Assembly (NCBI GenBank): GCA_041480065.1
Contig: JBGOZF010000011.1
Coordinates: 1-64,000, forward strand
Reading direction: 5' to 3'
Length of the DNA: 64,000 nucleotides
Source of the DNA: Fen-999 sp041480065
Lineage (GTDB): Bacteria; Pseudomonadota; Gammaproteobacteria; Burkholderiales; Rhodocyclaceae
The position numbers and the translations under genes are program-made. Of this stretch, positions 11,188 through 19,425 are shown piece by piece (within the stretch, counting starts at the first letter, position 1; the number at the start of each line of letters is the position of its first letter). The notes under the pieces were generated by a model, which was not told the DNA's origin, ran no database searches, and worked only from the letters and a program-made list of their open reading frames with translations.

Positions 11188-12498
11188 ATGTCCGCCGCCA
11201 TCGACCTTCTGATCGAGCCCAGCTGGATCATCCCCATCGAGCCGGCCGGCGCGGTGCTGGAAGGGCATGCCCTGGCGGTGGATAAGGGGCGCATTGTCGC
11301 CCTGCTGCCGGTCGAGAAAGCCGCCGCCCGCTACGCCCCGCGGGAACTGCTACGCCTGCCCGGCAAGGTTCTGTTGCCGGGTTTCGTCAACCTGCATACC
11401 CACGCAGCGATGACCCTGCTGCGCGGCTACGCAGACGACCTGCCGTTGATGCGCTGGCTGCAGGAACATATCTGGCCGGCCGAGGCGAAGCATCTGTCGG
11501 CCGACTTCGTTCGTGACGGTACCCTGCTTGCCGCCTGGGAGATGCTGCGCGGCGGCGTCACCTGCTTCAACGACATGTATTTCTTCCCGCAGGCCGCCGC
11601 CGAAGCCGCGGTCGAAGCGGGGATCCGGGCGGTATTGGGAATCACCGCCGTCGAGTTCCCGTCGGCCTACGCGGCCGACGCCAACGACTACCTGGCAAAA
11701 GGGCTGGCCGCGCGCGATACTTGGCGCGACGAGCCGTTGCTGTCATTCGCCCTGGCGCCCCACGCACCCTATACCGTCAGCGACCGCAGCTTCGGCAGCA
11801 TCGCCACGCTGGCAGCCCAACTCGACCTGCCGATCCACATCCATTTGCACGAAACCGCGGCCGAAATCGAGGACAGCCTCAGGCAGCATGGCGTGCGGCC
11901 GCTGGAGCGCCTGCAACGACTGGGCCTGCTCGGCCCCAATCTGATCGCCGTCCATGCGGTCCATCTGTTGCCGGAAGAAATCCGCCTGCTGGCGGAGAAC
12001 TGCTGTGCGGTCGCGCACTGCCCGACATCCAACATGAAACTCGCCAGCGGCATCGCACCGATCGCCGGACTGCTGGCCGCCGGACTCCGGGTGGGACTCG
12101 GTACCGACGGCGCCGCCAGCAATGATCGCCTCGACATCCTGCGTGAAATGCGCCACGCCGCACTGCTGGCCAAGGTCGCCACCGGCGACGCGACCGCCCT
12201 GCCCGCCCATCGGGCGCTGCGCATGGCAACCCTCGAGGGCGCCTCCGCCCTCGGTCTCGACAACTCGATCGGCTCCCTGGAACCGGGGAAATGGGCCGAT
12301 CTGTGTGCAATCCGTCTGGACGACTGGCTGACCCAGCCCTGCTACGATCCGGCCTCGCATATCGTCTATGTCGCCGGCCGCGAGCAAGTGAGCCATGTCT
12401 GGGTGGCCGGAACGTTGCGTATATGTAACAGTCAACCCGTTGAGACGGTAGCGACCGAATTGATCGAGATTGCCAATTCGTGGCATAATTTAAAATAG
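11188..12498 (+). CDS. mtaD: 5-methylthioadenosine/S-adenosylhomocysteine deaminase (TRZ/ATZ family)
   Basis: Metal-dependent amidohydrolase, 436 residues, predicted to deaminate methylthioadenosine or S-adenosylhomocysteine. The metal-binding HxH is in LPGFVNLHTHAAMTLLRGY. Other family features are PHAPYTVSD, HIHLHETAAEIEDS, VAHCPTSNMKLASGIAPI and LGTDGAASNDRLD. The neighbourhood (ompA, ubiG, gph on the same strand) is the common one for this enzyme in beta- and gammaproteobacteria, which favours SAH/MTA over other substrates of the superfamily. The substrate is inferred, not visible. Confidence 0.88.
   Translation: MSAAIDLLIEPSWIIPIEPAGAVLEGHALAVDKGRIVALLPVEKAAARYAPRELLRLPGKVLLPGFVNLHTHAAMTLLRGYADDLPLMRWLQEHIWPAEAKHLSADFVRDGTLLAAWEMLRGGVTCFNDMYFFPQAAAEAAVEAGIRAVLGITAVEFPSAYAADANDYLAKGLAARDTWRDEPLLSFALAPHAPYTVSDRSFGSIATLAAQLDLPIHIHLHETAAEIEDSLRQHGVRPLERLQRLGLLGPNLIAVHAVHLLPEEIRLLAENCCAVAHCPTSNMKLASGIAPIAGLLAAGLRVGLGTDGAASNDRLDILREMRHAALLAKVATGDATALPAHRALRMATLEGASALGLDNSIGSLEPGKWADLCAIRLDDWLTQPCYDPASHIVYVAGREQVSHVWVAGTLRICNSQPVETVATELIEIANSWHNLK
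12460..12489 (+). promoter_or_regulatory. Candidate promoter of the OmpA-family gene
   Basis: TTGATC (12460-12465) and CATAAT (12484-12489) with an 18-base spacer lie within the last codons of mtaD, about 70 bases before the OmpA-family start. The match is fair, not excellent. Confidence 0.35.
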
Positions 12499-12559
12499 AC
12501 ATTTACAGCGGAACCCTACTGTAAGCTCCCAACGCTATCCATTTTTCATGGAGAAGAAA

Positions 12560-13228
12560 ATGAAAAACATCGCCAAGTTTCTGATGGTCGCCGGATTTGT
12601 CGGAGTCGCTTCCAGCGCTATCGCCCAAACGCCGGGCATCGACCTCAAGGACACGGTCGGCTACGCGGTCGACCAGCGCGGCAATGTCGCCAAGAGCGGC
12701 TACGGCCTGTGCTGGCGTACCGGCTACTGGACGCCGGCGATGGCCATCGCCGAATGCGATCCGGATCTGGTGAAGAAGGCCCCGGCAGCGACTACAACCC
12801 CGCCGGCAGCCGTGCCGCCGGGAGCGACGCCGAAGCCCGCCGCCGAGAAGGTGACCCTGGCCGCCGACGCCCTGTTCGATTTCAACAAGGCTGTGCTGCG
12901 CCCGGAAGGCAAGGCCAAGCTGGATGACGTGGTCGGCAAGGTCAAGGACATCAAGCTCGAAGTGATCATAGCCGTCGGCCACGCCGACCGCATCGGCACC
13001 GATGCCTACAACCAGAAGCTGTCCGAGCGCCGCGCCGCCGCGGTCAAGGAATACCTGGTCAGCAAGGGCATGGAAGCCAACCGGGTCTACACCGAAGGCA
13101 AGGGCAAGAAGCAGCCGGTCACCAAACCCGATCAGTGCAAGGGTCCCAAGAGCAAGAAGGTCATCGATTGCCTGCAACCCGATCGCCGCGTGGAAATCGA
13201 AGTCATCGGCACCAAGCAGCCGAAGTAA
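12560..13228 (+). CDS. OmpA-family outer membrane lipoprotein/porin-like protein
   Basis: About 222 residues with an N-terminal signal peptide (MKNIAKFLMVAGFVGVASSA, cleavage probably after AIA-Q). A short segment, YGLCWRTGYWTPAMAIAECD, is typical of betaproteobacterial OmpA-like proteins. A Pro/Ala-rich linker follows, then a C-terminal OmpA peptidoglycan-binding domain (DALFDFNKAVLRPEGKAKLD, GHADRIGTDAYNQKLSERRA, DRRVEIEV). It therefore tethers the outer membrane to the murein. I chose the second ATG (12560) because GGAGAAG precedes it; the ATG at 12548 has no such site. An intrinsic terminator follows, so it may form its own transcript. Confidence 0.9.
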   Translation: MKNIAKFLMVAGFVGVASSAIAQTPGIDLKDTVGYAVDQRGNVAKSGYGLCWRTGYWTPAMAIAECDPDLVKKAPAATTTPPAAVPPGATPKPAAEKVTLAADALFDFNKAVLRPEGKAKLDDVVGKVKDIKLEVIIAVGHADRIGTDAYNQKLSERRAAAVKEYLVSKGMEANRVYTEGKGKKQPVTKPDQCKGPKSKKVIDCLQPDRRVEIEVIGTKQPK

Positions 13229-13247
13229 GCAACCCGCTTGCGGCAAG

Positions 13248-13276
13248 AAAAAGCCCTGCGCCGCAGGGCTTTTTTC
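13248..13276 (+). terminator. Rho-independent terminator after the OmpA-family gene
   Basis: Perfect hairpin AAGCCCTGC-GCC-GCAGGGCTT preceded by A residues and followed by a run of T (to 13275). It ends about 25 bases before the ubiG start. Confidence 0.9.
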
Positions 13277-13299
13277 ATGGCTGGACGGAAGAGAGCCTC

Positions 13300-14001
13300 A
13301 TGAGCCTGAACGCGGACCCGAAGGAACTGAATAAATTCGGCGAACTTGCCCACCGCTGGTGGGATCCCAATTCCGAATTCAAGCCGCTGCACGACATCAA
13401 CCCGCTGCGCCTGGGCTGGATCGATCGCTGCTGCCAGTTGCGCGGCAAGAAGGTGCTGGATGTCGGCTGTGGCGGCGGACTGCTTTCCGAGGGCATGGCC
13501 GAGCTCGGCGCCCAGGTGACCGGCATCGACCTGTCGGAGAAGGCGCTGGGCGTCGCCCGCCTGCATCTGCTCGAATCCGGCCGCCGGGTCGAGTACCGGC
13601 AGATCGCGGTCGAGGAGTTGGCTGCTGCGCAGCCGGGTAGCTTCGATGCCGTCACCTGCCTGGAAATGCTCGAACACGTGCCGGACCCCGCGAGCGTCGT
13701 GCGCGCCTGCGCTCAACTGGTGAAACCAGGTGGCGAGGTCTTCTTCTCGACCATCAGCCGCAACCCGAAGGCCTATCTGCTTGCCGTGGTCGGGGCCGAG
13801 TACATCCTCAAGCTGCTGCCCAGGGGCACGCACGACTACGCCCGCTTCCTGCGCCCGGCAGAGCTGGCCCGCCACTGCCGCGACGCCGGCCTGACGGTCG
13901 GCGAGATCGTCGGCATGAGCTACAACCCGATCACCAGAACCTATTCGCTGGGCCGCGACACCTCGGTCAATTACCTGATTCGCGCACAAAGAGATGCCTG
14001 A
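13300..14001 (+). CDS. ubiG: Ubiquinone biosynthesis O-methyltransferase
   Basis: SAM-dependent methyltransferase for both O-methylation steps of ubiquinone synthesis, 233 residues. The N-terminus KELNKFGELAHRWWDPNSEF, motif I VLDVGCGGGLLSEGMAELGA and the later CLEMLEHVPDPASVV are typical of UbiG. The ATG at 13300 is preceded by GGAAGAGAG; the reading frame extends upstream into the terminator, which is not likely to be translated. Its end overlaps the gph start by eight bases (ATGCCTGA). Confidence 0.95.
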   Translation: MSLNADPKELNKFGELAHRWWDPNSEFKPLHDINPLRLGWIDRCCQLRGKKVLDVGCGGGLLSEGMAELGAQVTGIDLSEKALGVARLHLLESGRRVEYRQIAVEELAAAQPGSFDAVTCLEMLEHVPDPASVVRACAQLVKPGGEVFFSTISRNPKAYLLAVVGAEYILKLLPRGTHDYARFLRPAELARHCRDAGLTVGEIVGMSYNPITRTYSLGRDTSVNYLIRAQRDA

Positions 14002-14653
14002 GGGGATGGTCGAGGCCGTCTTCTTCGACCTCGACGGCACGCTGGCCGACACCGCGCCGGACCTCGGCGGAGCCCTCAACCGACTGCTCCGGGAACGGGG
14101 ACGCGTACCCCTGAACATGGCGACGTTGAGACCCCATGTCTCGGCCGGTACGCGCGGCATGATCGGCGTCGGCTTTGGCCTCGCACCGCAGGACGAGGCC
14201 TATGCCGGCCTGGCGCAGCGATTCCTGGAGCTCTATGCGGCAAACCTGTGCGACGGCACACGGCTGTTTGACGGCATGGCTGCGCTGCTCGAACATCTCG
14301 AAGGCCGAAACATCCGTTGGGGAATCGTGACCAACAAGCCTGAACGCTTTACCGTACCGCTGGCCGAGCGCCTGGGCCTGAGCAAGCGTGCCGCCGCCAT
14401 CGTGTCAGGCGACTCGGTACCAACGCCGAAACCGGCCCCGGACGCGCTCCTGCTCGCCTGTGCCACCGCCGAGGTCGCGCCGGAACGGACGCTCTACGTC
14501 GGCGACGACCTGCGCGATGTCCAGGCCGCCCACGCCGCCGGCATCCGCGCCGTCGCGGCCGCCTGGGGCTACCTCGGCGACGGCCAGACAATCAGCGAAT
14601 GGGGTGCGGACGCCACTATCGACTCTCCGCTCGATCTATTGAACCTGCTTTAG
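13994..14653 (+). CDS. gph: Phosphoglycolate phosphatase (HAD superfamily)
   Basis: HAD-superfamily phosphatase, about 219 residues, dephosphorylating 2-phosphoglycolate. Motif I is FFDLDGTLADTAPDL with the nucleophilic aspartate; motif II lies in WGIVTNKPERF; motif IV is LYVGDDLRDVQAAHAAGI. The ubiG-gph pair is conserved in proteobacteria. Either ATG 13994 (overlapping ubiG) or ATG 14006 could be the start; the second is closer to where homologues begin (VEAVFFDLDGT). Confidence 0.9.
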   Translation: MPEGMVEAVFFDLDGTLADTAPDLGGALNRLLRERGRVPLNMATLRPHVSAGTRGMIGVGFGLAPQDEAYAGLAQRFLELYAANLCDGTRLFDGMAALLEHLEGRNIRWGIVTNKPERFTVPLAERLGLSKRAAAIVSGDSVPTPKPAPDALLLACATAEVAPERTLYVGDDLRDVQAAHAAGIRAVAAAWGYLGDGQTISEWGADATIDSPLDLLNLL

Positions 14654-14842
14654 CTTGAATTAGCGCCCCTCCGCCACCATAATTGATGCATGGTCGTAAT
14701 TCCGGCAGACCGGAAGCGTTCTGGACGCGGGTTCGATTCCCGCCACCTCCACCACTGAGGGGGTGTACTGGTTTCGACAGGGCGTAGAAGGCGAGCAGGC
14801 GGCCCGAGAGGCGACGGACGTAATCCGCGCAAAACCACAAAC

Positions 14843-14875
14843 GCCAACGATGAGCGTTTCGCACTGGCCGCCTAA
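14843..14875 (+). other. tmRNA proteolysis tag ORF (ANDERFALAA)
   Basis: The resume codon GCC (14843) begins ten codons reading A-N-D-E-R-F-A-L-A-A followed by TAA (14873-14875). The C-terminal LAA is the ClpX recognition end, and AND at the front is the SspB-binding side. This fits a betaproteobacterial tag. The gene for the SspB adaptor is in this same window (62783-63205). Confidence 0.93.
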
Positions 14876-14922
14876 AACGGCCTGCTGAGGATGTAGCCAT
14901 CCAAGAAACAGAATGACTACCG

Positions 14923-14953
14923 GCGGGGGCTCAGTTTCGTACTGTGCCCCCGC
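14923..14953. terminator. Strong hairpin between convergent ssrA and polysaccharide operon
   Basis: GCGGGGGC (14923-14930) pairs with GCCCCCGC (14946-14953), and an inner CAGT/ACTG stem closes on a TTCGT loop. There is no good T tract on either side, so it could be a terminal helix of the tmRNA coding piece or a weak bidirectional terminator before the stop of the convergent gene at 14966. Confidence 0.5.
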
Positions 14954-14965
14954 TGTCATTTCCAC

Positions 14966-16786
14966 TTAGTGATTGGCGGGCCGGTATTCCGGTACGAGCC
15001 GTTTGAGTTGTTCTTTGACTTCCGCCTCCGCGCGCACCGGCGCCTCCAGCCACGTAAGCAGTTCATCGAGCCAGGCCTGTTCCGGCATTGCCGTCGGTCG
15101 GGCGATACGCAGTTTGGGATGCGGTGTCGGCAGTGTGGCCTCGTTGTCAGCCAGCAGTTCTTCGTAGAGTTTCTCGCCGGGCCGAAGCCCCGTGTACTCG
15201 ATGCGGATATCGTCTTCGGAAAAGCCTGAAAGCCGGATCATGTCGCGAGCCAGATCGGCGATCTTCACCGGCTCGCCCATGTCCAGCACGAATGTCCGAC
15301 CGCACTCCTCGCCTGCGCTGGCCATCAGGCCGGCCTGAAGCACCAGTTGTGCGGCCTCTGGAATCAGCATGAAGTAGCGAATAATCTCCGGGTGCGTCAC
15401 CGTCACCGGTCCGCCCTTGGCGATCTGTTCGCGGAACTTGGGAATGACGCTGCCCGACGAACCCAGGACGTTGCCGAAACGGACCACGACAAAGCGGGTC
15501 GCCTTGCTCTGCCCTTGCACCGCATGGCAGGCCATTTCGGCCAGGCGCTTGCTGGCACCCATGACATTGGTCGGGTTCACCGCCTTGTCCGTGGAGATCA
15601 ACACAAACTCGCTCGTGCCGTGCGCAATGGCCGCCTGGCCGACGCGATACGTGCCGAGAACGTTGTTGCGCACCGCCGCCCAGGCATTCCCGTTCTCCAT
15701 CAGCGGTACGTGCTTGTAGGCGGCGGCATGAAATACCACATCCGGCCGGTAGTGGCGAAAGACCGCGTCAAGCTGCGCCGCATCCTTCACGTCTGCCGCC
15801 ACGCAGGCGGTGGACTGACCGGCGAATTCCTGTTCGATGGCATAGAGCGCGAACTCGGACTGCTCGTAGAAGACAAGCAGTCGCGGCGAAAAGCGGGCGA
15901 TCTGACGCGCCAACTCCGAGCCGATCGATCCGCCGGCACCGGTGACAAGTACCACCTTGTCGGTCAGCAGCCGTTGCAGCCCCTCCGAATCCAGTTGCAC
16001 CTGATCACGACCAAGAAGGTCCTCAAGTTCCACCTTGCGCACCTGCGAAACGGATACCCGGCCGGAAAGAATGTCGGCAAATGCCGGCACCGTGAATACC
16101 GTCAGACCTGCCGCCGAAGCGAGTTCCGCCGCTCGCCGGCGCTCTGCAGCGGTCGCAGCCGGCATGGCGATGATCACCTGCTCCACGCCCAGCCGAAGCG
16201 AATGTTCGCCAATGCTGTCGAGCGCCCCGAGAATCGACACGTCGCCTATGCGCCTGCCGTGCTTGCTTTGGTTGTCGTCGAGCAGGCCCACTGCGCGCCA
16301 TTGGCTGCTGCGCTCAAGCTCCTTGACCAGCGCCGCGGCGGCATCGCCCGCCCCTAGTACCAGCACCGGCGAACCGGCGCCGACGGTACCGCCGAAAAGG
16401 TGCCCATCCTTCCATGCTCGATAGAGATAACGGTCGCCACCCATCATCATCAGGAGCAAGATCGGATGCAGAACCAGCACCGACCGTGGAATTCCCGCGG
16501 CGTGCAGCATATAGGTAATGCCGGCCGTCGCCACTGCACCCACGCCAACGGCAAGCAGCAGGCGTCGCAAATCGCCCATGCTGGCATAGCGCCAGATGCC
16601 ACGGTAGAGCCCGAACTTGAAGTATATGACTGCATAGAGAGGCATCAGCCAAGCCAATGCCTGCCATGAGGCCGACATGAAATCCGACGGCACGCTTAGA
16701 TTGAAACGAATCCAATATGCAGCCAGCCACATGAGGGCGGTGGCGACCAAGTCATGAAGGAATGCTGCAAGGGCTCGCGGATTCAT
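14966..16786 (-). CDS. UDP-GlcNAc 4,6-dehydratase, WbpM/FlaA1-type membrane SDR
   Basis: 606 residues. Four N-terminal membrane segments (about residues 8-110) are followed by a CoA-binding-like domain (VLVLGAGDAAAALVKEL) and then a C-terminal extended SDR (VVLVTGAGGSIGSELARQIA; FVLISTDKAVNPTNVMGASKR with the catalytic region). This layout is that of WbpM/PglF-like enzymes, which convert UDP-GlcNAc to UDP-4-keto-6-deoxy-GlcNAc. It is the last gene of the polysaccharide block, downstream of a phosphoglycosyl transferase and a reductase-like SDR. The trio would make and load the first sugar, probably QuiNAc or D-FucNAc. The exact product is inferred. Confidence 0.88.
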   Translation of the reverse strand: MNPRALAAFLHDLVATALMWLAAYWIRFNLSVPSDFMSASWQALAWLMPLYAVIYFKFGLYRGIWRYASMGDLRRLLLAVGVGAVATAGITYMLHAAGIPRSVLVLHPILLLMMMGGDRYLYRAWKDGHLFGGTVGAGSPVLVLGAGDAAAALVKELERSSQWRAVGLLDDNQSKHGRRIGDVSILGALDSIGEHSLRLGVEQVIIAMPAATAAERRRAAELASAAGLTVFTVPAFADILSGRVSVSQVRKVELEDLLGRDQVQLDSEGLQRLLTDKVVLVTGAGGSIGSELARQIARFSPRLLVFYEQSEFALYAIEQEFAGQSTACVAADVKDAAQLDAVFRHYRPDVVFHAAAYKHVPLMENGNAWAAVRNNVLGTYRVGQAAIAHGTSEFVLISTDKAVNPTNVMGASKRLAEMACHAVQGQSKATRFVVVRFGNVLGSSGSVIPKFREQIAKGGPVTVTHPEIIRYFMLIPEAAQLVLQAGLMASAGEECGRTFVLDMGEPVKIADLARDMIRLSGFSEDDIRIEYTGLRPGEKLYEELLADNEATLPTPHPKLRIARPTAMPEQAWLDELLTWLEAPVRAEAEVKEQLKRLVPEYRPANH

Positions 16787-16794
16787 ATCGCCTA

Positions 16795-17355
16795 TCAGTG
16801 TGACACACCCGACGCCTTCAGTACCTTGGCAATCGTCATAAACAGGATCTTGAGGTCGAACCAGAGCGAGCGGCGGCGAAGATACTCGGCGTCATAGGCA
16901 ACCTTGACTGGAATCGGCAAGTCATCCCGGCCATTCACCTGCGCCCAGCCGGTAAGCCCCGGCACCAGCCGATGCACTCCGGCTGCCGCACGCAAAGCCA
17001 CCAGATCATCCTGATTGAAGAGCGCAGGCCGCGGCCCGACAAAGCTCATGTCGCCCTTGAGAATGCTCCACAACTGCGGCAACTCGTCGAGACTGGTTCG
17101 GCGCAGGAACCCGCCGATCGGCGTCAGGTAGGTACCCGGATCGCTCAGCAAATGAGTCGCCACAGCGGGCGTGCCGACGCGCATGGTGCGAAACTTCGGC
17201 ATGCGGAAGATGCGGTTGTGGGCACCGACGCGATCCGACCAGTGGAGCGCCGGCCCGGGCGAAGTCAGGCGCACCAACACCCCCACCAGCAGGATCGGCA
17301 GCGCCAGGACGGCTGTCGCCGCCAGAGCCAGCACCAGGTCGAATACGCGTTTCAT
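16795..17355 (-). CDS. Initiating phosphoglycosyl transferase (PglC/WreU-type)
   Basis: 186 residues, a minimal bacterial sugar transferase with one N-terminal hydrophobic segment (KRVFDLVLALAATAVLALPI) and the catalytic core. Visible core motifs are FRMPKFRTMRV, GGFLRRTSLDELPQLWSILK with the Asp-Glu pair, MSFVGPRPALF and GLTGWAQVNGRD. Such enzymes move a sugar-1-phosphate from UDP-sugar to undecaprenyl phosphate at the inner face of the cytoplasmic membrane and start repeat-unit assembly. The ATG overlaps the stop of the SDR gene upstream (ATGA). Confidence 0.92.
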   Translation of the reverse strand: MKRVFDLVLALAATAVLALPILLVGVLVRLTSPGPALHWSDRVGAHNRIFRMPKFRTMRVGTPAVATHLLSDPGTYLTPIGGFLRRTSLDELPQLWSILKGDMSFVGPRPALFNQDDLVALRAAAGVHRLVPGLTGWAQVNGRDDLPIPVKVAYDAEYLRRRSLWFDLKILFMTIAKVLKASGVSH

Positions 17356-18296
17356 TCCGCTGGCAGCCCCAACATCTCGCGCACGCCTTCGCGTAGTTCA
17401 ATCCGAGCACGCCAGCCTAGCTCGCGCTCAATCCTCGCCGGCGAGTAGCAGGCCGAGCCGAGCAATCGTTCCACCACCTCGGAATTCACCGGCAAGGGCC
17501 GTCCGGCAAGGCGACCAAGTACGTCGCATAGCACCGCACCGGCACGCAGCAAGCACGCCGGCAAGCTCCAGCGAAAAGTCAGGCGTGGCGGTACGCCGCT
17601 GATGGCGTCGAATATCTCCCGTCCGGAATATGGACGGGGATCGGCGATGATGTAGGTGCGCCCATTCGCCGCCGGCGCATTGGCGACAAGCCGAATGACC
17701 TCGACCACATCGTCCACATGCACCAGCGAGCGCTTGTTGCCCGTATCGGGAAGGCGGGGAAACCAGCCGGCGCGTATACCGCGCGCCATGCGCTCCAGGT
17801 TGCCGCGCCCACCGCGGCCATAGACCATCGCCAGACGGAGGTTCACGACGTGCATGCCGTACTTCGCGCCAGCCTCCAGCACGGCATCCTCCGCGGCCCG
17901 CTTTGCGCAGCCATAAGCGCTATCCGGTTCGCCCGGCCAGCCCTCATCGATGCATTCCTCGCCCGGCTCGGCCATTGCCTTGACGCTGGAGAGAAAGACG
18001 AAGCGCCGCACTCCCGCCTCCCCGGCCGCGATCACCAGGTTGCGCGTGCCTTCGAAATTGACGCGCCAATGTACATCGGGATCGGAGGAGTTAAATGCAT
18101 GCGAATAGCCCGCGCAATGGAACACCCGCTCGATACCAGTGCACGCCGCTCGCAAGGAAGCACCATCGAGCAGGTCGCCGGGCACGGCGCTCGGCATCGC
18201 GCTATTGCCACGGACCAGAATCCGATTCCCCGACTGCAACAATCGGGCACCAATGAAACCGGTAGCACCGGTAACCAATGTCTGCCGATCGCCCAC
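17352..18296 (-). CDS. NAD-dependent sugar reductase/epimerase (WbpV/WreQ-like)
   Basis: 314 residues. Extended SDR with QTLVTGATGFIGARLLQSG, VFLSSVKAMAEPGE and the catalytic SAYGCAKRAAEDAVL (YxxxK). The GTG at 18296 is the likely start, two bases after the preceding stop. Between a small phosphoglycosyl transferase and a WbpM-type dehydratase, the likely role is reduction of the 4-keto intermediate to UDP-QuiNAc or UDP-D-FucNAc, as in the wreQ-wreU-wreV group of Rhizobium. A 4-epimerase role cannot be excluded. Confidence 0.72.
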   Translation of the reverse strand: MGDRQTLVTGATGFIGARLLQSGNRILVRGNSAMPSAVPGDLLDGASLRAACTGIERVFHCAGYSHAFNSSDPDVHWRVNFEGTRNLVIAAGEAGVRRFVFLSSVKAMAEPGEECIDEGWPGEPDSAYGCAKRAAEDAVLEAGAKYGMHVVNLRLAMVYGRGGRGNLERMARGIRAGWFPRLPDTGNKRSLVHVDDVVEVIRLVANAPAANGRTYIIADPRPYSGREIFDAISGVPPRLTFRWSLPACLLRAGAVLCDVLGRLAGRPLPVNSEVVERLLGSACYSPARIERELGWRARIELREGVREMLGLPAE

Positions 18297-18297
18297 G

Positions 18298-19425
18298 TCA
18301 ATGCTTGTGCCAAACGGTTCGATTCACGAAGTCCACATAGCTCAACACAATGCGGAGCACCTGCTTCGATACCGGCCCCGACTCATAGTCCGGAACCGCC
18401 TTCATGGTTCGAGTGCCTCGTTCATGTTGGGCGATGACGACCTTCACGGCGTCGAGGACACGCTCAGCCTTCAAGCCGCTCATGATCAAAGTACCGACAT
18501 CCATGCCTTCCGGTCGCTCGTGCGCATTCCGAATGGTGATCGCCGGCAAATTGAGCAGCGAAGCCTCCTCGGTAATCGTGCCGCTGTCCGAGATCACGCA
18601 ACATGCCTCCATCTGGAGCTTGTTGTAATCGAAGAAGCCGAAGGGCTTCACGAACTGGACAAGCGGATTGGCGGGTTCTGCGCCGAGTTCGTCAAGGCGT
18701 TTCCTGGTGCGCGGATGGGTCGACACGACGATCGGGAAACCATAAGCCTCCGCGAGCGCGTTCAACGTCGCCAGAAAGTCATGCAGGTTCTCCGGGACGT
18801 CGACGTTTTCCTCGCGGTGTGCGCTGACCAGGAAGAACCGGTCGCGCTCGAGTCCGAGCCTGCTCAGCACATTCGACGCCTCGATCCCAGGCCGATAATG
18901 CTCCAGCACTTCGCGCATGTGCGAGCCGGTCTTGACCACCGTTTCCGGGCGCACCCCCTCCGCAATCAGGTAGCGGCGGGCGTGCTCCGACAGGACCAGA
19001 TTGATGTCGCTCAGGTGATCGAGAACCTTTCGGTTCAGTTCTTCCGGCACACGCTGGTCGAAGCAGCGATTGCCGGCCTCCATATGGAAAACCGGAATCT
19101 TGCGGCGCTTGGCCGAAATCACTGCGAGACAGGAATTCGTATCGCCATAGAACAGTACGGCATCCGGCGCTTCCGCCGCCAGCACCTCGTCGGCCTTGAT
19201 GATCACCTGACCGATGGTCTGTGCAGCCCCCTCCCCTACCACATTGAGGAAGTGATCCGGCTTGCGGATGCCGAGTTCCTCGAAGAACACCTGATTGAGT
19301 TCGTAGTCGTAGTTCTGGCCGGTGTGCACAAGAACATGCCGGGTGTGGGCATCAAGCTCGGCGATCACCCGGCTCATCTTGATCAACTCCGGGCGAGTGC
19401 CGACGATGGTCATCACCTTAAGCAT
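18298..19425 (-). CDS. fnlC: UDP-GlcNAc 2-epimerase family enzyme, FnlC/CapG-type
   Basis: 375 residues. Non-hydrolysing 2-epimerase fold: MTIVGTRPELIKMSRVI, LFYGDTNSCLAVISAKRRKI, VFHMEAGNRCFDQRVPEELN, VSAHREENVDVPENL and ISDSGTITEEASLLNLPAIT. Variants with NRCFDQRVPEE next to fnlA and fnlB make UDP-L-FucNAc (CapG/WbjD/FnlC) rather than UDP-ManNAc. It overlaps fnlA by eight bases. Confidence 0.88.
   Translation of the reverse strand: MLKVMTIVGTRPELIKMSRVIAELDAHTRHVLVHTGQNYDYELNQVFFEELGIRKPDHFLNVVGEGAAQTIGQVIIKADEVLAAEAPDAVLFYGDTNSCLAVISAKRRKIPVFHMEAGNRCFDQRVPEELNRKVLDHLSDINLVLSEHARRYLIAEGVRPETVVKTGSHMREVLEHYRPGIEASNVLSRLGLERDRFFLVSAHREENVDVPENLHDFLATLNALAEAYGFPIVVSTHPRTRKRLDELGAEPANPLVQFVKPFGFFDYNKLQMEACCVISDSGTITEEASLLNLPAITIRNAHERPEGMDVGTLIMSGLKAERVLDAVKVVIAQHERGTRTMKAVPDYESGPVSKQVLRIVLSYVDFVNRTVWHKH

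Larger units (their letters stand above)
14690..14956 (+). ncRNA. ssrA: Circularly permuted two-piece tmRNA
   Basis: The 3' half of the tRNA-like domain comes first: T-arm GCGGG-TTCGATT-CCCGC (14727-14743), acceptor strand CACCTCC (14744-14750), discriminator A, and encoded CCA (14752-14754). After only four bases (CTGA) the 5' half begins with GGGGGTG (14759-14765) and the tmRNA-specific TACTGGTTTCGACAGG. The two acceptor strands pair over 7 bp and keep the G3-U70 wobble read by alanyl-tRNA synthetase. AGGGCGT (14779-14785) can pair with GCGTTCT (14716-14722) as helix P2 joining the two mature pieces. The tag open reading frame is 14843-14875. An acceptor-piece hairpin (14700-14715) and a strong hairpin at 14923-14953 are also seen. 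The outer ends are approximate. tmRNA with SmpB rescues stalled ribosomes. Confidence 0.95.

Noticed and set aside
14616..14965. Minus-strand open frames across the ssrA region
   Set aside because: They are the complement of the tmRNA, whose tRNA-like halves, tag and helices explain the sequence.
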